Shown: positions 50,008-59,324, numbered from the stretch's first letter. The stretch is 64,000 nt of DNA from Pseudomonadota bacterium (GCA_021325655.1 JAJPGT010000029.1:18318-82317); one strand, 5' to 3'. Numbers and translations: made by a program. The notes: generated by a model not told the origin, from the letters alone.

Positions 50008-50418
50008 TTAGCGGCCCCCACCCTGAACGACGGAGCGCAGCAGCGCCAGCCGCATGTTCACCAGCCGCGCGGTGGCGTCGTAGGCGATCTGCGTCTCCGC
50101 CAGCCGGCTCATCTCGTAGTCGATGTCCACGGTGTTGCCGTCAGCGCGCGCCGCGCCATCCAGTGAGACGACCTCGGGCTGGACAGTGGTCGGGCCAGCG
50201 TCGAGGTGTGCCGGGCTGGTCTTCATCAGCAGCAGGTTGTCGCCCTGGCCGCGAGCGATCGCCTGGCGCAGAGCGTCTTCGAAGATCACATCCTGGGCCT
50301 TGAAGCCCGGGGTGTCGACGTTGGCGATGTTGTTGCTCATCACCTGCTGGCGTAGAGAGAGGCCGTCCAGCGCTCGGCGCAGGACCTGCATGGTGCTGTC
50401 GTTGAAGATACTGTCCAT
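50008..50418 (-). CDS. flgB: Flagellar basal-body rod protein FlgB
   Basis: A 136-residue proximal rod protein. N-terminal helix and motif: LRRALDGLSLRQQVMSNNIANVDTPGFKAQDV. C-terminal helix: YEMSRLAETQIAYDATARLVNMRLALLRSVVQ. Size is normal. Its place is unusual: flgB is most often next to flgC and fliE, but here it is separated from them by fliF to fliJ and the transglycosylase gene, and sits between two peptidoglycan-hydrolase genes. Confidence 0.94.
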   Translation of the reverse strand: MDSIFNDSTMQVLRRALDGLSLRQQVMSNNIANVDTPGFKAQDVIFEDALRQAIARGQGDNLLLMKTSPAHLDAGPTTVQPEVVSLDGAARADGNTVDIDYEMSRLAETQIAYDATARLVNMRLALLRSVVQGGGR

Positions 50419-50444
50419 CTCGTCTCCTCCTGGGCCCGGTGGTG

Positions 50445-51011
50445 CTACGGATGGGCACGCAGCTCGGCCATCACCTTGCTGACGTAGGCGCGAGTTTCGT
50501 GGTAGGGCGGGACGCCGTCGTAGTGTTGGACCGCGGCGGGGCCGGCGTTGTAGGCGGCGAGCGCGAGGCGGACGTCGCCGTGGAACTGGTGCAGCAGCCC
50601 GTGGAGATAGCGCACGCCCGCTTCCAGGTTCTGCGCTGGATCGAACGGGTCCTGCACGCCATAGCGGCGGGCGGTGGCGTCCATGAGCTGCATCAGCCCC
50701 TTGGCCCCGGCGCGCGAGACGGCGCGGGGATTGAAGTTGGATTCCGCCCGGACCACGGCCCGCACCAGGCGCTCGTCGACGCCATAGCGCCGCGCCGCCT
50801 GCCGGATCAGTCCGTCGATATCCATGGGCGCGGCGGCCGGGGGGTGGGGCGCGGCCGAGCGCTGGGCAGCGAGCACCGCGCTGAAGCTGGGGCCGCCCGC
50901 GGTGGCAGTGGGGTGATTCATCTGGCTGACGCCCAGCCAGCCAAGGGCGCGCAAGCGAGCGGCGGCGGGCGTCGCGGCAGGCTGAGCGGAGCGGTTGAAC
51001 AGCGTCGTCAT
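50445..51011 (-). CDS. Lytic transglycosylase (SLT domain) of the flagellar operon
   Basis: A 188-residue protein with a C-terminal Slt-type goose-lysozyme-like domain: IRQAARRYGVDERLVRAVVRAESNFNPRAVS with the catalytic Glu in RAESNF, GAKGLMQLMDATARRYG, and VRLALAAYNAGPAAV. The first 60 residues are unstructured, and no signal peptide is obvious. Its ATG overlaps the fliJ stop by 4 bp (ATGA). It cleaves the glycan strand and is the likely equivalent of the FlgJ muramidase domain, helping the rod cross the wall. Confidence 0.9.
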   Translation of the reverse strand: MTTLFNRSAQPAATPAAARLRALGWLGVSQMNHPTATAGGPSFSAVLAAQRSAAPHPPAAAPMDIDGLIRQAARRYGVDERLVRAVVRAESNFNPRAVSRAGAKGLMQLMDATARRYGVQDPFDPAQNLEAGVRYLHGLLHQFHGDVRLALAAYNAGPAAVQHYDGVPPYHETRAYVSKVMAELRAHP

Positions 51012-51487
51012 CGGATCGTCGCCGCCTCTTCTGCCCGGCGGCGTAGGAAGCGGGTGGCGCCCAGCTCCGCCAGCTCCGCCGCCTCGATTCGGTCCTGCTC
51101 GGCGCGCCAGCGCTGGAGCTGCTGCTCCTTCAGCTTTTCGAGCATGCGGCGCTCCTGCGAGACGTTCAGGAGCTGCGCCCGCGCCTCGTCGAGGCGCTCC
51201 TTGCTCGCCGCGACGCGGGCGGTCTGGTCGGCGAGGCGGCGTTGGAGCGCCTCGGCGTACTGGTCGGCCTGGAGCAGCCAGGCGGCGCTGGCGGAGCCGG
51301 CGGCGAGAGTGTCTCGGCCTTCGCGCAACGCCTCGGCGTGCAGCAGACGCAGCGCGTCGAGCTGGCGCTCGAGCCGCCGGTGCGCCTGCTCGAGCTTGAC
51401 GAGGTGCTGGGCCGCCTGCTCTTCGCGCCGGGCGGCCAGGCGGAGCAGGGTTTCGAGGCGGAATTCGCCGCTCGGTCGGTCGGTCAT
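51008..51487 (-). CDS. fliJ: Flagellar export chaperone FliJ
   Basis: A 159-residue all-helical protein, coiled-coil through most of its length, with the usual N-terminal FRLETLLRLAARREEQAAQHL. FliJ is the stalk-like partner of the FliI ATPase ring. Sequence conservation in the family is low, so the assignment rests on shape, size and its position directly after fliI with a 4-bp overlap. Confidence 0.85.
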   Translation of the reverse strand: MTDRPSGEFRLETLLRLAARREEQAAQHLVKLEQAHRRLERQLDALRLLHAEALREGRDTLAAGSASAAWLLQADQYAEALQRRLADQTARVAASKERLDEARAQLLNVSQERRMLEKLKEQQLQRWRAEQDRIEAAELAELGATRFLRRRAEEAATIR

Positions 51488-52821
51488 GGCTGCGCTCCTT
51501 CACCGAACAGCGCCTCGAGGCGTTGCACGGTGGCTGGCCAGGGGCTATCTTCCAGCTCGCCCTGGCGGAGAAAGCCGTTGATCTCGGGCAGCAGCCCGAG
51601 AGCACGGTCGATCTGCGGATTGGAGCCGGGCTGGTAGGCACCGATGTTGATGAGGTCGCGGTTAGCGCGGTAGACGGCCAGGATCTCGCGCAGGCGCGCG
51701 GCCGCGCGGCGGTGCTGCGGGCTGACGATCGCCGGCATGACCCGGCTGACGCTCTGCAGGATGTCGATGGCGGGGTAGTGATTCTCGGCGGCGTAGTCGC
51801 GGGACAGAACGATGTGGCCGTCCAGGATGCTGCGCACGGTGTCGCTGATCGGCTCGTTGGTGTCGTCGCCTTCGACCAGGATGGTGTAGAAGCCGGTGAT
51901 GGTGCCGCGGTCTGAGGTGCCGGCGCGCTCGAGGAGCTGGGGGAGCAGGGCGAAGACGGAGGGCGGGTAGCCCTTGAGGGCCGGCGGCTCGCCGACGGCG
52001 AGGCCGATCTCGCGCTGAGCCATGGCGAAGCGGGTGACAGAGTCCATCATCAGGTTGACATCTAGCCCCAGGTCGCGGAAGTGCTCAGCAATAGCGGTGG
52101 CGACCCAGGCGGCCTTGATCCGGAGTAGCGCCGGCTGGTCGGAGGTGGAGACGACGACCACGGAGCGGGCCAGGCCCTGCTCGCCCAGGATCTGGTGGAT
52201 GAACTCCTGCACCTCACGGCCGCGCTCGCCGATGAGGGCGATGACATTGACGTCGGCCTCCACCCCGCGCGCGATCATGCCCAGGAGCGTGCTTTTGCCG
52301 ACGCCACTGCCGGCGAAGATGCCCATGCGCTGGCCGCGCCCACAGGTGAGCAGACCGTCGATGGCGCGGATGCCGGTCGGCAGCGGCTCGGCGATCGGCC
52401 GGCGGGCGAGCGGGCTGGGGGGCAGTCGGCGCAGGGAGGCAACGGCGGCGTCGGCGAGCGGGCCATGCCCGTCGATGGGATTGCCAAGCCCGTCGACCAC
52501 GCGGCCGAGCAGCGACCGGCCGACGGCCACGGTGAAGGGCCGGCCGCTGGCGTGCACCTGGCAGCCGGCGGCGACGCCCTGCATGTCCCCGAAGGGCATC
52601 AGGAACAGCCGGTCGGCGTTGAAGCCGACGACCTCGGCTGAGATGCGGCGGCCGTCCTCGGCGGCGTAGATGTGGCAGATCTCGCCCACCTGCGCGGCTA
52701 GGCCGGCCGCCTCGATGGTGAGGCCGGCGACGCGCACCACCTGGCCAGAGACGCGGAACGGGGTGATCCGTTCAAGGACGGAGCGGGAGTCGGCCAGGGC
52801 AAGGGCCATCGGCGTTGCCAT
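51484..52821 (-). CDS. fliI: Flagellum-specific export ATPase FliI
   Basis: A 445-residue F1-beta-like ATPase. Walker A is GIFAGSGVGKSTLLGMIA, then ALIGERGREVQEFI, Walker B-side NLMMDSVTRFAMAQREIGLAVGEPP, and GDDTNEPISDTVRSILDGHIVLSR. These residues clearly separate FliI from ATP synthase. The start ATG at 52821 (MATPMALA) gives normal FliI length; the frame runs upstream into fliH but without a site. It powers or gates flagellar export at the membrane. Overlaps fliJ by 4 bp. Confidence 0.95.
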   Translation of the reverse strand: MATPMALALADSRSVLERITPFRVSGQVVRVAGLTIEAAGLAAQVGEICHIYAAEDGRRISAEVVGFNADRLFLMPFGDMQGVAAGCQVHASGRPFTVAVGRSLLGRVVDGLGNPIDGHGPLADAAVASLRRLPPSPLARRPIAEPLPTGIRAIDGLLTCGRGQRMGIFAGSGVGKSTLLGMIARGVEADVNVIALIGERGREVQEFIHQILGEQGLARSVVVVSTSDQPALLRIKAAWVATAIAEHFRDLGLDVNLMMDSVTRFAMAQREIGLAVGEPPALKGYPPSVFALLPQLLERAGTSDRGTITGFYTILVEGDDTNEPISDTVRSILDGHIVLSRDYAAENHYPAIDILQSVSRVMPAIVSPQHRRAAARLREILAVYRANRDLINIGAYQPGSNPQIDRALGLLPEINGFLRQGELEDSPWPATVQRLEALFGEGAQP

Positions 52822-52873
52822 CAGCGGCCCACCCGCTCTACCGCTGCATGCGCCGGACGCGTTCCAGGCTGCA

Positions 52874-53527
52874 TCACACTCTCCGCGCGTGCAGCTCGCG
52901 CGCAATAACGTCGAGCTGGGTTTGGAGCAGAGCGTCGATCAAGCTGGACTGCGAGAACAGCAGGCAGCCGCCGGGTTCGATCCCGGGATCCGGGCCGATC
53001 TCCACGTCGCTCTGGCTCGGGTGGTTCTGGGTCCAGTAGGCGCGCACCGCCTCGACCTGCTCCGGGTTGACCGCGATGCGGACAAGGTCTTTCGCCTCGC
53101 GCTGGCGGGCGGCCTCTTCCAGTGTGCGCAGCACGACCTCCGGGTCGAGCTCGACGGCGCGGCGGACGACCCGCTCGGCGATCGCCATCGCCAGGCCGAC
53201 GACGCTGGGCAGCTCCTGGTTGAGCTGCTGCTGTTTCCAGCGGGTGACTTCGTCTAGCGCGGTGCGCGCGGTCAGGAGCAGCGATGCCATCTCCTGCTGA
53301 GCCTGGGCGAGGCCCTCGGCCCGGCCCAGCACGAAGCCCTCGTCATAGCCCCGAGCACGGGCGGCGTCGATCAGTGCCTGGGGATCGGGCTCCGGCTCGG
53401 GGTCGACCAGCTCGTCGTCGTCTGGGTCCAGCTCGACGGGGCAGAGCGGCTGGACGGCGAGGCGATCCTTGAGGAGCGCGAGGGCGGGTTTGACGTGGAC
53501 GCGGTTGGATTTCAGGATGCTAGACAA
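52874..53527 (-). CDS. fliH: Flagellar assembly protein FliH
   Basis: A 217-residue FliI regulator (V-ATPase E/G-like). An acidic linker (DPDDDELVDPEPEPDP), a GxxxG-poor helix, and a C-terminal domain with LGLAMAIAERVVRRAVELDPEVVLRTLEEA-type sequence are seen. I set the start at TTG 53527: ggggaggacgtct is ideal spacing, and this puts the start 5 codon-bases inside the end of fliG, so translation is coupled. No ATG exists nearby in the frame. Confidence 0.87.
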   Translation of the reverse strand: MSSILKSNRVHVKPALALLKDRLAVQPLCPVELDPDDDELVDPEPEPDPQALIDAARARGYDEGFVLGRAEGLAQAQQEMASLLLTARTALDEVTRWKQQQLNQELPSVVGLAMAIAERVVRRAVELDPEVVLRTLEEAARQREAKDLVRIAVNPEQVEAVRAYWTQNHPSQSDVEIGPDPGIEPGGCLLFSQSSLIDALLQTQLDVIARELHARRV

Positions 53528-54557
53528 AGACGTCCTCCCCGCCACGGGTGATGACGATCTCTTCGGCGCGCTCCAGCCGACGGACGATCTCGACGATGCG
53601 GCTCTGCGCCTCCTCGACCATCTTGACGCGGACCGGGCCGAGCAACTGCATGTCTTCCTTGAGTCCCTCGGCGGCACGCTGGGAGAGGTTGGCAAAGACA
53701 CGCGCCTTGAGCTCTTCGCTGGTAACCTTGAGCGCCAGGGCGAGGTCGCGCTGATCGGTCTCGCGCAGCACCCGCTGCAGCGACACGTCGTCGAGCATGA
53801 CCAGGTTTTCGAAGACGAACATCTGGCGGCGGATATTCTCGGCGAGGTCCTGGTTGGCCTCGTCCAGCCACTCCAGAATCCCCTTCTCCGTTCCGCGATC
53901 CACCTTGTTCAGCACCTTGACCAGGTATTCGAGCCCGCCGACGCGGGAGAAGCCCTGGTTGAGCACCGTCCAGAGCTTCTTCTTCAGCGCGTTGGAGAGC
54001 TCCTTGACGACCTCGGGGGCGGTGCGGTCCATGCTGGCCAGGCGCATGGCAACGTCGCCCTGCAGCTCCACCGGGAGCAGCGCCAGGACATTGGCGGCAT
54101 GGGCGGGCTCGAGGTGGGCCAGGACGAGCGCGATGGTCTGCGGGTGCTCGGCCTGCAAGAACGTGCTGAGCTGGAGCGGGTCGGTGTCGCGGATGAAGTC
54201 GAATGGCTGCGGCCGGGCCCGGGCGGCCAGGCGGCTGATCACCTCGTCGGCGCGGCTCTCGCCGAGGGTTTTGTCGAGGAGTGCGCGGGCGTAGTCTAGC
54301 CCGCCCTGGGTGATGTACTGCTGCGCCAGGGTGGTTTCGAAGACCTCTTCGAGAACGGCGTGCTTGACCTCTTCCTGAACCATGTCCATCCGCACGATCT
54401 CGCGGGCCAGGCGCTCGACTTCTGTCTCGCTGAAGCCTTTGAGCACCTGGGCGGAGAGATCAGGACCGAGCGCGATGAGCAGCGCGGCGGCCTTTTGCTG
54501 GCCGGTGAGCTGGCCGGGTTCGAGGCGCTGCTCGGCGCGTGGCTCAGCCCGCAGCAT
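53520..54557 (-). CDS. fliG: Flagellar motor switch protein FliG
   Basis: A 345-residue rotor protein. The N-terminal LTGQQKAAALLIALGPDLSAQVLKGFSE binds FliF. The central EHPQTIALVLAHLEP (EHPQ motif) is present. The C-terminal domain has LDDVSLQRVLRETDQRDLALALK with the charged residues that contact the stator. Full-length and normal. It ends GGEDVFV and its last bases start fliH. fliF lies 2 bp upstream. Confidence 0.96.
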   Translation of the reverse strand: MLRAEPRAEQRLEPGQLTGQQKAAALLIALGPDLSAQVLKGFSETEVERLAREIVRMDMVQEEVKHAVLEEVFETTLAQQYITQGGLDYARALLDKTLGESRADEVISRLAARARPQPFDFIRDTDPLQLSTFLQAEHPQTIALVLAHLEPAHAANVLALLPVELQGDVAMRLASMDRTAPEVVKELSNALKKKLWTVLNQGFSRVGGLEYLVKVLNKVDRGTEKGILEWLDEANQDLAENIRRQMFVFENLVMLDDVSLQRVLRETDQRDLALALKVTSEELKARVFANLSQRAAEGLKEDMQLLGPVRVKMVEEAQSRIVEIVRRLERAEEIVITRGGEDVFV

Positions 54558-54559
54558 CG

Positions 54560-56134
54560 CTATCTCCCCTCCTCGGCGAGCCAGCCGCGGATGACCTGGG
54601 CGATGGCCTGGGGGTCTTCCTGAGCCAGGGTGGTGATCTTCTCCCGCAGCAGCCGGCGCCGCTGGGCTTCGGGTGGCAGCCGGGGCTCGTCGTCGATGAC
54701 CTCGGTCACAATCGCCCCAACCGGGCTGCCCGCCAGCGCCGGGACCGCCTCGGGGCGGGCACGGCGGGTGACGATGAAGGCCATGACCACCAGGAGCAGC
54801 ATTCCGAGCACGGGGAGGCCGAAGGACCTGGCCAGCCCGAGGTACTGGTTCATCTGCTCCTGGCTCTTCGCTTCTTCGATCGCCTTTTTCTCGGCTTCGG
54901 CAAAGCTTTTGTCGAACGGGACGCTGGCGATCTGCACCTGATCGCCGCGGCTACTGTCCAGCCCCACCGCCGCCGGGATCGCCTTCTGCAGCTCGGCGAC
55001 CTGATCGGCCGGGATAGAGCTGTCGAGCACGACCGAGACGCTCAGGCGCTTGACCGAGCCGGGGAGGCGGCTGACCTTCTCGACGGTCTTGGAGAGCTCG
55101 AAGTTCTGGGTGGTCTCCTTGTGGCCGCTGGTGGAGGCGCCGCCGCTGCCGACCTGCTGATAGCTGCTGGCGGTGTTGCTCTGGGTGCCGGGGACGCCGC
55201 CGCTGGCCGGCGCGCCCTGGCTATTGGCGGTGTCCTCGACGGTGCGCGAGCTGCGCACCTGTGGCTGGGTGTTGTTGGGGGAGTAGATCTCGTTGTTCGC
55301 CTCGACACGCTCCCAATCGAGCAGGACGCTGGCGCTGACGAAGGCTTTGCCCGGCCCGAGGGTGCGGTCGAGCAGGTCCTGGACCTGTTGCTCGACGCGG
55401 CGCTCGTAGCCGTGCTGGAGCTCAAGCTGGGTAGCAGTGGCCTCGAGCGACGCCTCAGCGCCCTCGGCGCCCGCGCCGCTGGCGAGCACCTTGCCGTCGG
55501 TGCTCATCAGGGTGATGTTCTCGGGGGTGAGGCCCTCGACGCTGGTAGCGACCAGGTGGGTGACGCCGCGGATCTGCTCGGGGGTGAGCTGGACAGCGGG
55601 CTGGAGGTCGAGCACAACGGAGGCGGTGGTGGGCTTCTGCTGCTCGCTAAACAGCGCGGGTTGGGGGAGGACGAGGTGGACCCGGGCGCCGTTGACGCCC
55701 TTGAGCTTCCCGATGGTGCGGGCCAGCTCCCCCTCCAGCGCGCGCTGATAGTTGAGCTTCTGGGTGAACTCAGTCGCGCCGATGGCCGGCTGGTTGAACA
55801 GCTCCATGCCGACTGTGCCGGACTGAGGCAGCCCCTCGCCGGCGAGCTGGAGGCGGATCTCGTGCACCTGAGTGGCCGGGACGAGGATGGTTGCGCCGCC
55901 GTCGTCGAGCCGGTAGGGCACCTTGGCCTCTTTGAGCTTGGCGACAATCGCCGCAGCGTCGCGGTCGTCCAGCCGGCTGAAGACCGGGGCGTACTCTGGC
56001 CCCTGGCTCGCCAGGAAGCCAGCCAGGCCGAGGGCAACGGCGGCGATCACGCCGAGGGCGGCCCGCTGTACCAGGCTGAGGCTGTCCCAGACGGGCAGCA
56101 CCCGGCTCAGGACAGGAGACAGCGAGTCAGGCAT
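54560..56134 (-). CDS. fliF: Flagellar MS-ring protein FliF
   Basis: A 524-residue membrane ring protein. Two membrane segments bracket the periplasmic rings: residues about 24-44 (AALGVIAAVALGLAGFLA) and about 430-450 (LPVLGMLLLVVMAFIVT). The secretin-like RBM domains carry GMELFNQPAIGATEFTQKLNYQRALEGELARTI and VHLVLPQPALFSEQQKP. The C-terminal tail for FliG binding ends EDPQAIAQVIRGWLAEEGR. Size and order are normal. Confidence 0.96.
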   Translation of the reverse strand: MPDSLSPVLSRVLPVWDSLSLVQRAALGVIAAVALGLAGFLASQGPEYAPVFSRLDDRDAAAIVAKLKEAKVPYRLDDGGATILVPATQVHEIRLQLAGEGLPQSGTVGMELFNQPAIGATEFTQKLNYQRALEGELARTIGKLKGVNGARVHLVLPQPALFSEQQKPTTASVVLDLQPAVQLTPEQIRGVTHLVATSVEGLTPENITLMSTDGKVLASGAGAEGAEASLEATATQLELQHGYERRVEQQVQDLLDRTLGPGKAFVSASVLLDWERVEANNEIYSPNNTQPQVRSSRTVEDTANSQGAPASGGVPGTQSNTASSYQQVGSGGASTSGHKETTQNFELSKTVEKVSRLPGSVKRLSVSVVLDSSIPADQVAELQKAIPAAVGLDSSRGDQVQIASVPFDKSFAEAEKKAIEEAKSQEQMNQYLGLARSFGLPVLGMLLLVVMAFIVTRRARPEAVPALAGSPVGAIVTEVIDDEPRLPPEAQRRRLLREKITTLAQEDPQAIAQVIRGWLAEEGR

Positions 56135-56269
56135 GCCGCATCTCTCCTCGTGGGGCCGCTACTGGCTAGCCGGTGCGCGCCGGCTGGCCGGTCGAAAGGG
56201 GAGTGGATGGCGAGGCGCTGCTCGGCGCCTGGCGGAGGGTGCTCACTCTGATCTCCCGAGCGAGCACGC

Positions 56270-56572
56270 TCAGACCTGCATCCGCATGACGTCCTGATAG
56301 GCCTCGACCACCCGGTTACGCACCTGGAGCGCGAGCTGGAAGGCAATGCTCGTCTGCTCGTTGGCGATGACCACGGAGTGGATATCCACCGGCCCGCCAG
56401 CGGCGAGGGTTGCGCTCAGTTGATCGGAGCCGTTCTCCAGCGCGCTGAGGTTGTCCAGCGCCCGAGCGAGGAAGTCGCCGAAGGACTGGCTAGGAGCGGC
56501 GCTGCCGCCGGCGCTGAGCGCGCCTCCTGCCGACGGGCTGGGCGCCGGGCCGGAGACCGGGACGATATTCAT
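56270..56572 (-). CDS. fliE: Flagellar hook-basal body complex protein FliE
   Basis: A 100-residue protein joining MS ring and rod. The characteristic second half is SVVIANEQTSIAFQLALQVRNRVVEAYQDVMRMQV. The N-terminal 30 residues are Gly/Ala/Ser-rich. flgC ends 5 bp upstream. About 130 bp separate it from fliF and show no gene. Confidence 0.94.
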   Translation of the reverse strand: MNIVPVSGPAPSPSAGGALSAGGSAAPSQSFGDFLARALDNLSALENGSDQLSATLAAGGPVDIHSVVIANEQTSIAFQLALQVRNRVVEAYQDVMRMQV

Positions 56573-56577
56573 GGGTG

Positions 56578-57009
56578 CTATCTCCCGATATCGAGGGCCT
56601 TCAAGGCCATCGACTTGGCGGCGTTGAGCGCGGTAACGTTGGCCTCATAGGCCCGGTTGGCGGAGAGCATGTCGACCATCTCGGCGACGACGTCGATGTC
56701 CGGGTACTGGACGTTGCCCTGGGCATCGGCATCCGGGTGGCTGGGGTTGTGGACGATCCGGACGGCGTTCGGATCCTCCACGACCGCGGCGACACGGACG
56801 CCCGCAGCGTCGTCGAGCGCCGCGGAGCGGGCAGCGCCGACCCGATCCGCAAGCAGGCTGGAGAAGACGACCTGCTGGCGATGGTACGGGCCGCCTTGCG
56901 GGGTGCGGGTGGTATCGACGTTGGCGAGGTTGTTGCTGATCACGTCCATCCGCAGCCGCTGGGCGGTCAAGCCAGAGGCGCTCGCACGAAGCGCGGTGAG
57001 GAAGCTCAT
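56578..57009 (-). CDS. flgC: Flagellar basal-body rod protein FlgC
   Basis: A 143-residue proximal rod protein. LTALRASASGLTAQRLRMDVISNNLANVDTTRT is the N-terminal rod motif and DVVAEMVDMLSANRAYEANVTALNAAKSMALKALDIGR the C-terminal one. The start ATG at 57009 is supported by gagagagaatcg. It is the first gene of the flagellar operon in this window, with a 320-bp upstream region to the divergent kinase gene. Confidence 0.95.
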   Translation of the reverse strand: MSFLTALRASASGLTAQRLRMDVISNNLANVDTTRTPQGGPYHRQQVVFSSLLADRVGAARSAALDDAAGVRVAAVVEDPNAVRIVHNPSHPDADAQGNVQYPDIDVVAEMVDMLSANRAYEANVTALNAAKSMALKALDIGR

Positions 57010-57329
57010 CGATTCTCTCTCACGGGTGAGACTGAACGTTCGCTGGCGACATGCTAGGGGATGCACCAGGAGCAGAGTAGGGGCATGATGTCCTTGGCCG
57101 GGCGAACGAAAGTCCCGGAGGCTGCGCCCTCGGAGGACACCAGGTACCGGCCAAAGGTGGGACTGCAGAAAGCGCGAGCCAGAAGCTTCCCTTTTGCGGC
57201 CGCGTTGCGAGAAGATTCTGTCCCAGAGAGATCGGCTCTGCTAATCTCTGAACACTCGGCGCGTACGTGGCACAGGTACCGGCTGGCGGCTGCGCCACCA
57301 GGCCGGACCAGGGTGATCACCAGAGCACG
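57010..57329. other. Divergent leader between flgC and the hybrid kinase gene
   Basis: It should hold the flagellar operon promoter, but I found no convincing sigma-70 or sigma-28 (TAAA-N15-GCCGATAA) match; the closest is GCCGATCT on the minus strand. No gene is supported. Confidence 0.45.
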
Positions 57330-59324
57330 ATGGCGCAGCACGAAACGACCGAGAGAGCTGAACTGGAAGCACCTGAGGCTGCTGTCACCCCGCTGGAACC
57401 GGCTGGGACCGCCGAGCGGGCGCAGCCAGGCCCGCCCGGCTGCCCGCTCGGCCGGGACTGGGAGCTGCCGAGCCGGCTGCTGGAGCGCATGGGCGACGCC
57501 TTCTTCGCTGTCGACCGCGCCTGGTGCTTTACTTTTCTTAACAGCCGAGCGGAGCAGGTGTGGCGGGCGTTGAGTGGCAAGCCGCGCGAGCTACTGCTGG
57601 GGCGGAGCTTCTGGGAGGAGCTACCGGCGGTGGCCGGGACGCAGTTGGAGCAGGAGCTTCGCCGGGCGATGGCTGAGCAGCGCACGCTCGCGTTCGAGAC
57701 GTTCTTCGCCCCCCTGGACGGCTGGTACGCGCTCCATGTCTACCCCAGCCCGGACGGGCTGGCGGTGTACCTCCAGGACGTGACCGGGCGGCGAAGGGCC
57801 GAGGAGGCCCTCCGCGAGAGCGAGGAGCGCCTGCGGCTGGCGCTAGAGGCGGCACAGGTGGGTATCTGGGACTGGGACCTGCGATCAGGCCGCGTGGTCT
57901 GGTCCGGCGCGATGGAAAGGCTGTTCGGGTTTGCGCCGGGAACGTTCCCCGGCACCATCAGCGCAGTCCGCCAGCGGATCCATCCGGAGGATCGCGCCGG
58001 GGTTGAACGCGCGCGCGCCCGGACAGTGGAGGCGGGGAGCGAGTTCGTGCTCGAGTACCGCGTGCTCTGGCCCGACAGCAGCGTGCACTGGGTCGCCAGC
58101 CAGGGGCGGGCTCTCCGCAATAGCGCGGGGCAGGTCGTTCGTCTCGTCGGCACCGCAATGGACGTGACGGAACGGAAGCAGGCTGAGCGGGGACGCCAGG
58201 TGCTGGTGCAGATGGAGCGGCTGCGAGCGCTCGGACAGATGGCGAGCGGGGTGGCACACGATCTGAATCAGTCCCTAGCGCTGATGGCCGGCTACAGCGA
58301 CCTGATCCGCCAGGCGCTGGCGGAGCCGACGATCGACCGAGCCCAGGTGCTGGAGATGATCGACATCATCGCGCGCGCGGCCGCAGACGGTGGGCAGACG
58401 GTAAGTCGGCTGCTCACCTTCGTCCGAACGACGCCGCAGGATCAGGCCGAGCGGGTGGATCTGGGCGAGCTACTGCGCGAGGTGGCACAGCTCACGGCGC
58501 CCCGCTGGCGCGACGCCGCCCAGGCCGAGGGGCGGCCGATCGAGCTGACGGTGGCGAGCGAGGGGGACACCAGTATCACGGGGCGGCCGTCGAGCCTGCG
58601 TGAGGCGATCACGAACCTTATCTTCAATGCGGTCGACGCGCTGCCAACAGGCGGCACGATCCACCTGGCGGCATGGCGCCGGGGAGCCCAGGTGGTGGTG
58701 GAGGTGGCCGACTCGGGAATCGGGATGAGCCCCGAGGTCCAGGCGAAGGCGTTCGAGCCGTTTTTCACTACCAAAGGTGAGCACGGGACAGGGCTGGGCC
58801 TGGCGACGGTGTTCGGGATCGTCCGGCAGCACGATGGCAAGGTCTCACTGACATCGACGCCCGGCAAGGGGACCACCTGCTCGCTGTACTTCCCCGCTGC
58901 GCAGAGCTTGCCGCCACGGCTGTCAGGGCAGACTCCGCCGGACGGAGGCACGCCCCAGCCGTTACGCATTCTGGCTGTGGACGACGAGCCGGCGTTGACC
59001 CGCATGGCGGCGCTGATGCTCCAGCAGCATGGGCACACGGTCGTGACGGCAGCGTCGGGCGAGGAGGCGGTGGCCAGGCTGGAGGCGGAGCACTTCGACC
59101 TGGTGCTCTCCGACGTAGGCATGGGCGCCGGGATGAATGGCTGGGAGCTGGCGCAGCTCGTGCGCCAGCGCTGGCCCGAGACGCGCTTTGCACTGGCGAC
59201 CGGCTGGGGAGCAGCGATCGACCCGGCGCAGGCGCGGGCGCGGGGAGTAGACGCGGTGCTGGCCAAGCCCTACCGCTCGGCAGACCTGCTCAGCGTGTGC
59301 GCGGCGGCGGGGCGCGGTGGCTAG
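57330..59324 (+). CDS. PAS-domain hybrid histidine kinase with C-terminal receiver
   Basis: A 664-residue soluble sensor kinase. Two PAS domains (about 55-165 and 175-290, the second PAS_3-like with WDWDLRSGRVVWSG and IHPEDRAGVERA), then HisKA with H310 in GVAHDLNQSLALMAGY, HATPase with NLIFNAVDALPTGG, DSGIGM and GTGLGLATVFGIV, and a receiver with acceptor D595 (LVLSDVGMG) and a Lys-Pro in LAKPYR. No membrane segment, so it senses an internal signal. It is translated into the next gene with an 8-bp overlap, so the GAF protein is probably its partner. It is transcribed away from the flagellar operon and could regulate it. Confidence 0.92.
   Translation: MAQHETTERAELEAPEAAVTPLEPAGTAERAQPGPPGCPLGRDWELPSRLLERMGDAFFAVDRAWCFTFLNSRAEQVWRALSGKPRELLLGRSFWEELPAVAGTQLEQELRRAMAEQRTLAFETFFAPLDGWYALHVYPSPDGLAVYLQDVTGRRRAEEALRESEERLRLALEAAQVGIWDWDLRSGRVVWSGAMERLFGFAPGTFPGTISAVRQRIHPEDRAGVERARARTVEAGSEFVLEYRVLWPDSSVHWVASQGRALRNSAGQVVRLVGTAMDVTERKQAERGRQVLVQMERLRALGQMASGVAHDLNQSLALMAGYSDLIRQALAEPTIDRAQVLEMIDIIARAAADGGQTVSRLLTFVRTTPQDQAERVDLGELLREVAQLTAPRWRDAAQAEGRPIELTVASEGDTSITGRPSSLREAITNLIFNAVDALPTGGTIHLAAWRRGAQVVVEVADSGIGMSPEVQAKAFEPFFTTKGEHGTGLGLATVFGIVRQHDGKVSLTSTPGKGTTCSLYFPAAQSLPPRLSGQTPPDGGTPQPLRILAVDDEPALTRMAALMLQQHGHTVVTAASGEEAVARLEAEHFDLVLSDVGMGAGMNGWELAQLVRQRWPETRFALATGWGAAIDPAQARARGVDAVLAKPYRSADLLSVCAAAGRGG

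Noticed and set aside
47531..50011. 826-codon plus-strand frame antisense to fliK and the NlpC-glycosidase gene
   Set aside because: Gly/Ala/Arg-rich shadow caused by GC-rich codons of real minus-strand genes.
44621..57009. Looking for FlgJ, FlgF/G, FliL-FliR within the operon
   Set aside because: None is encoded between 42.5 and 57.0 kb; they must be elsewhere or absent, which cannot be judged from this window.
57100..57260. Possible c-di-GMP (GEMM) riboswitch in the flagellar leader, from a minus-strand GGGCGCAGCCTCCGGG patch
   Set aside because: The required GGGCAAACC block and tetraloop receptor are not present in order; resemblance is too weak without a covariance search.
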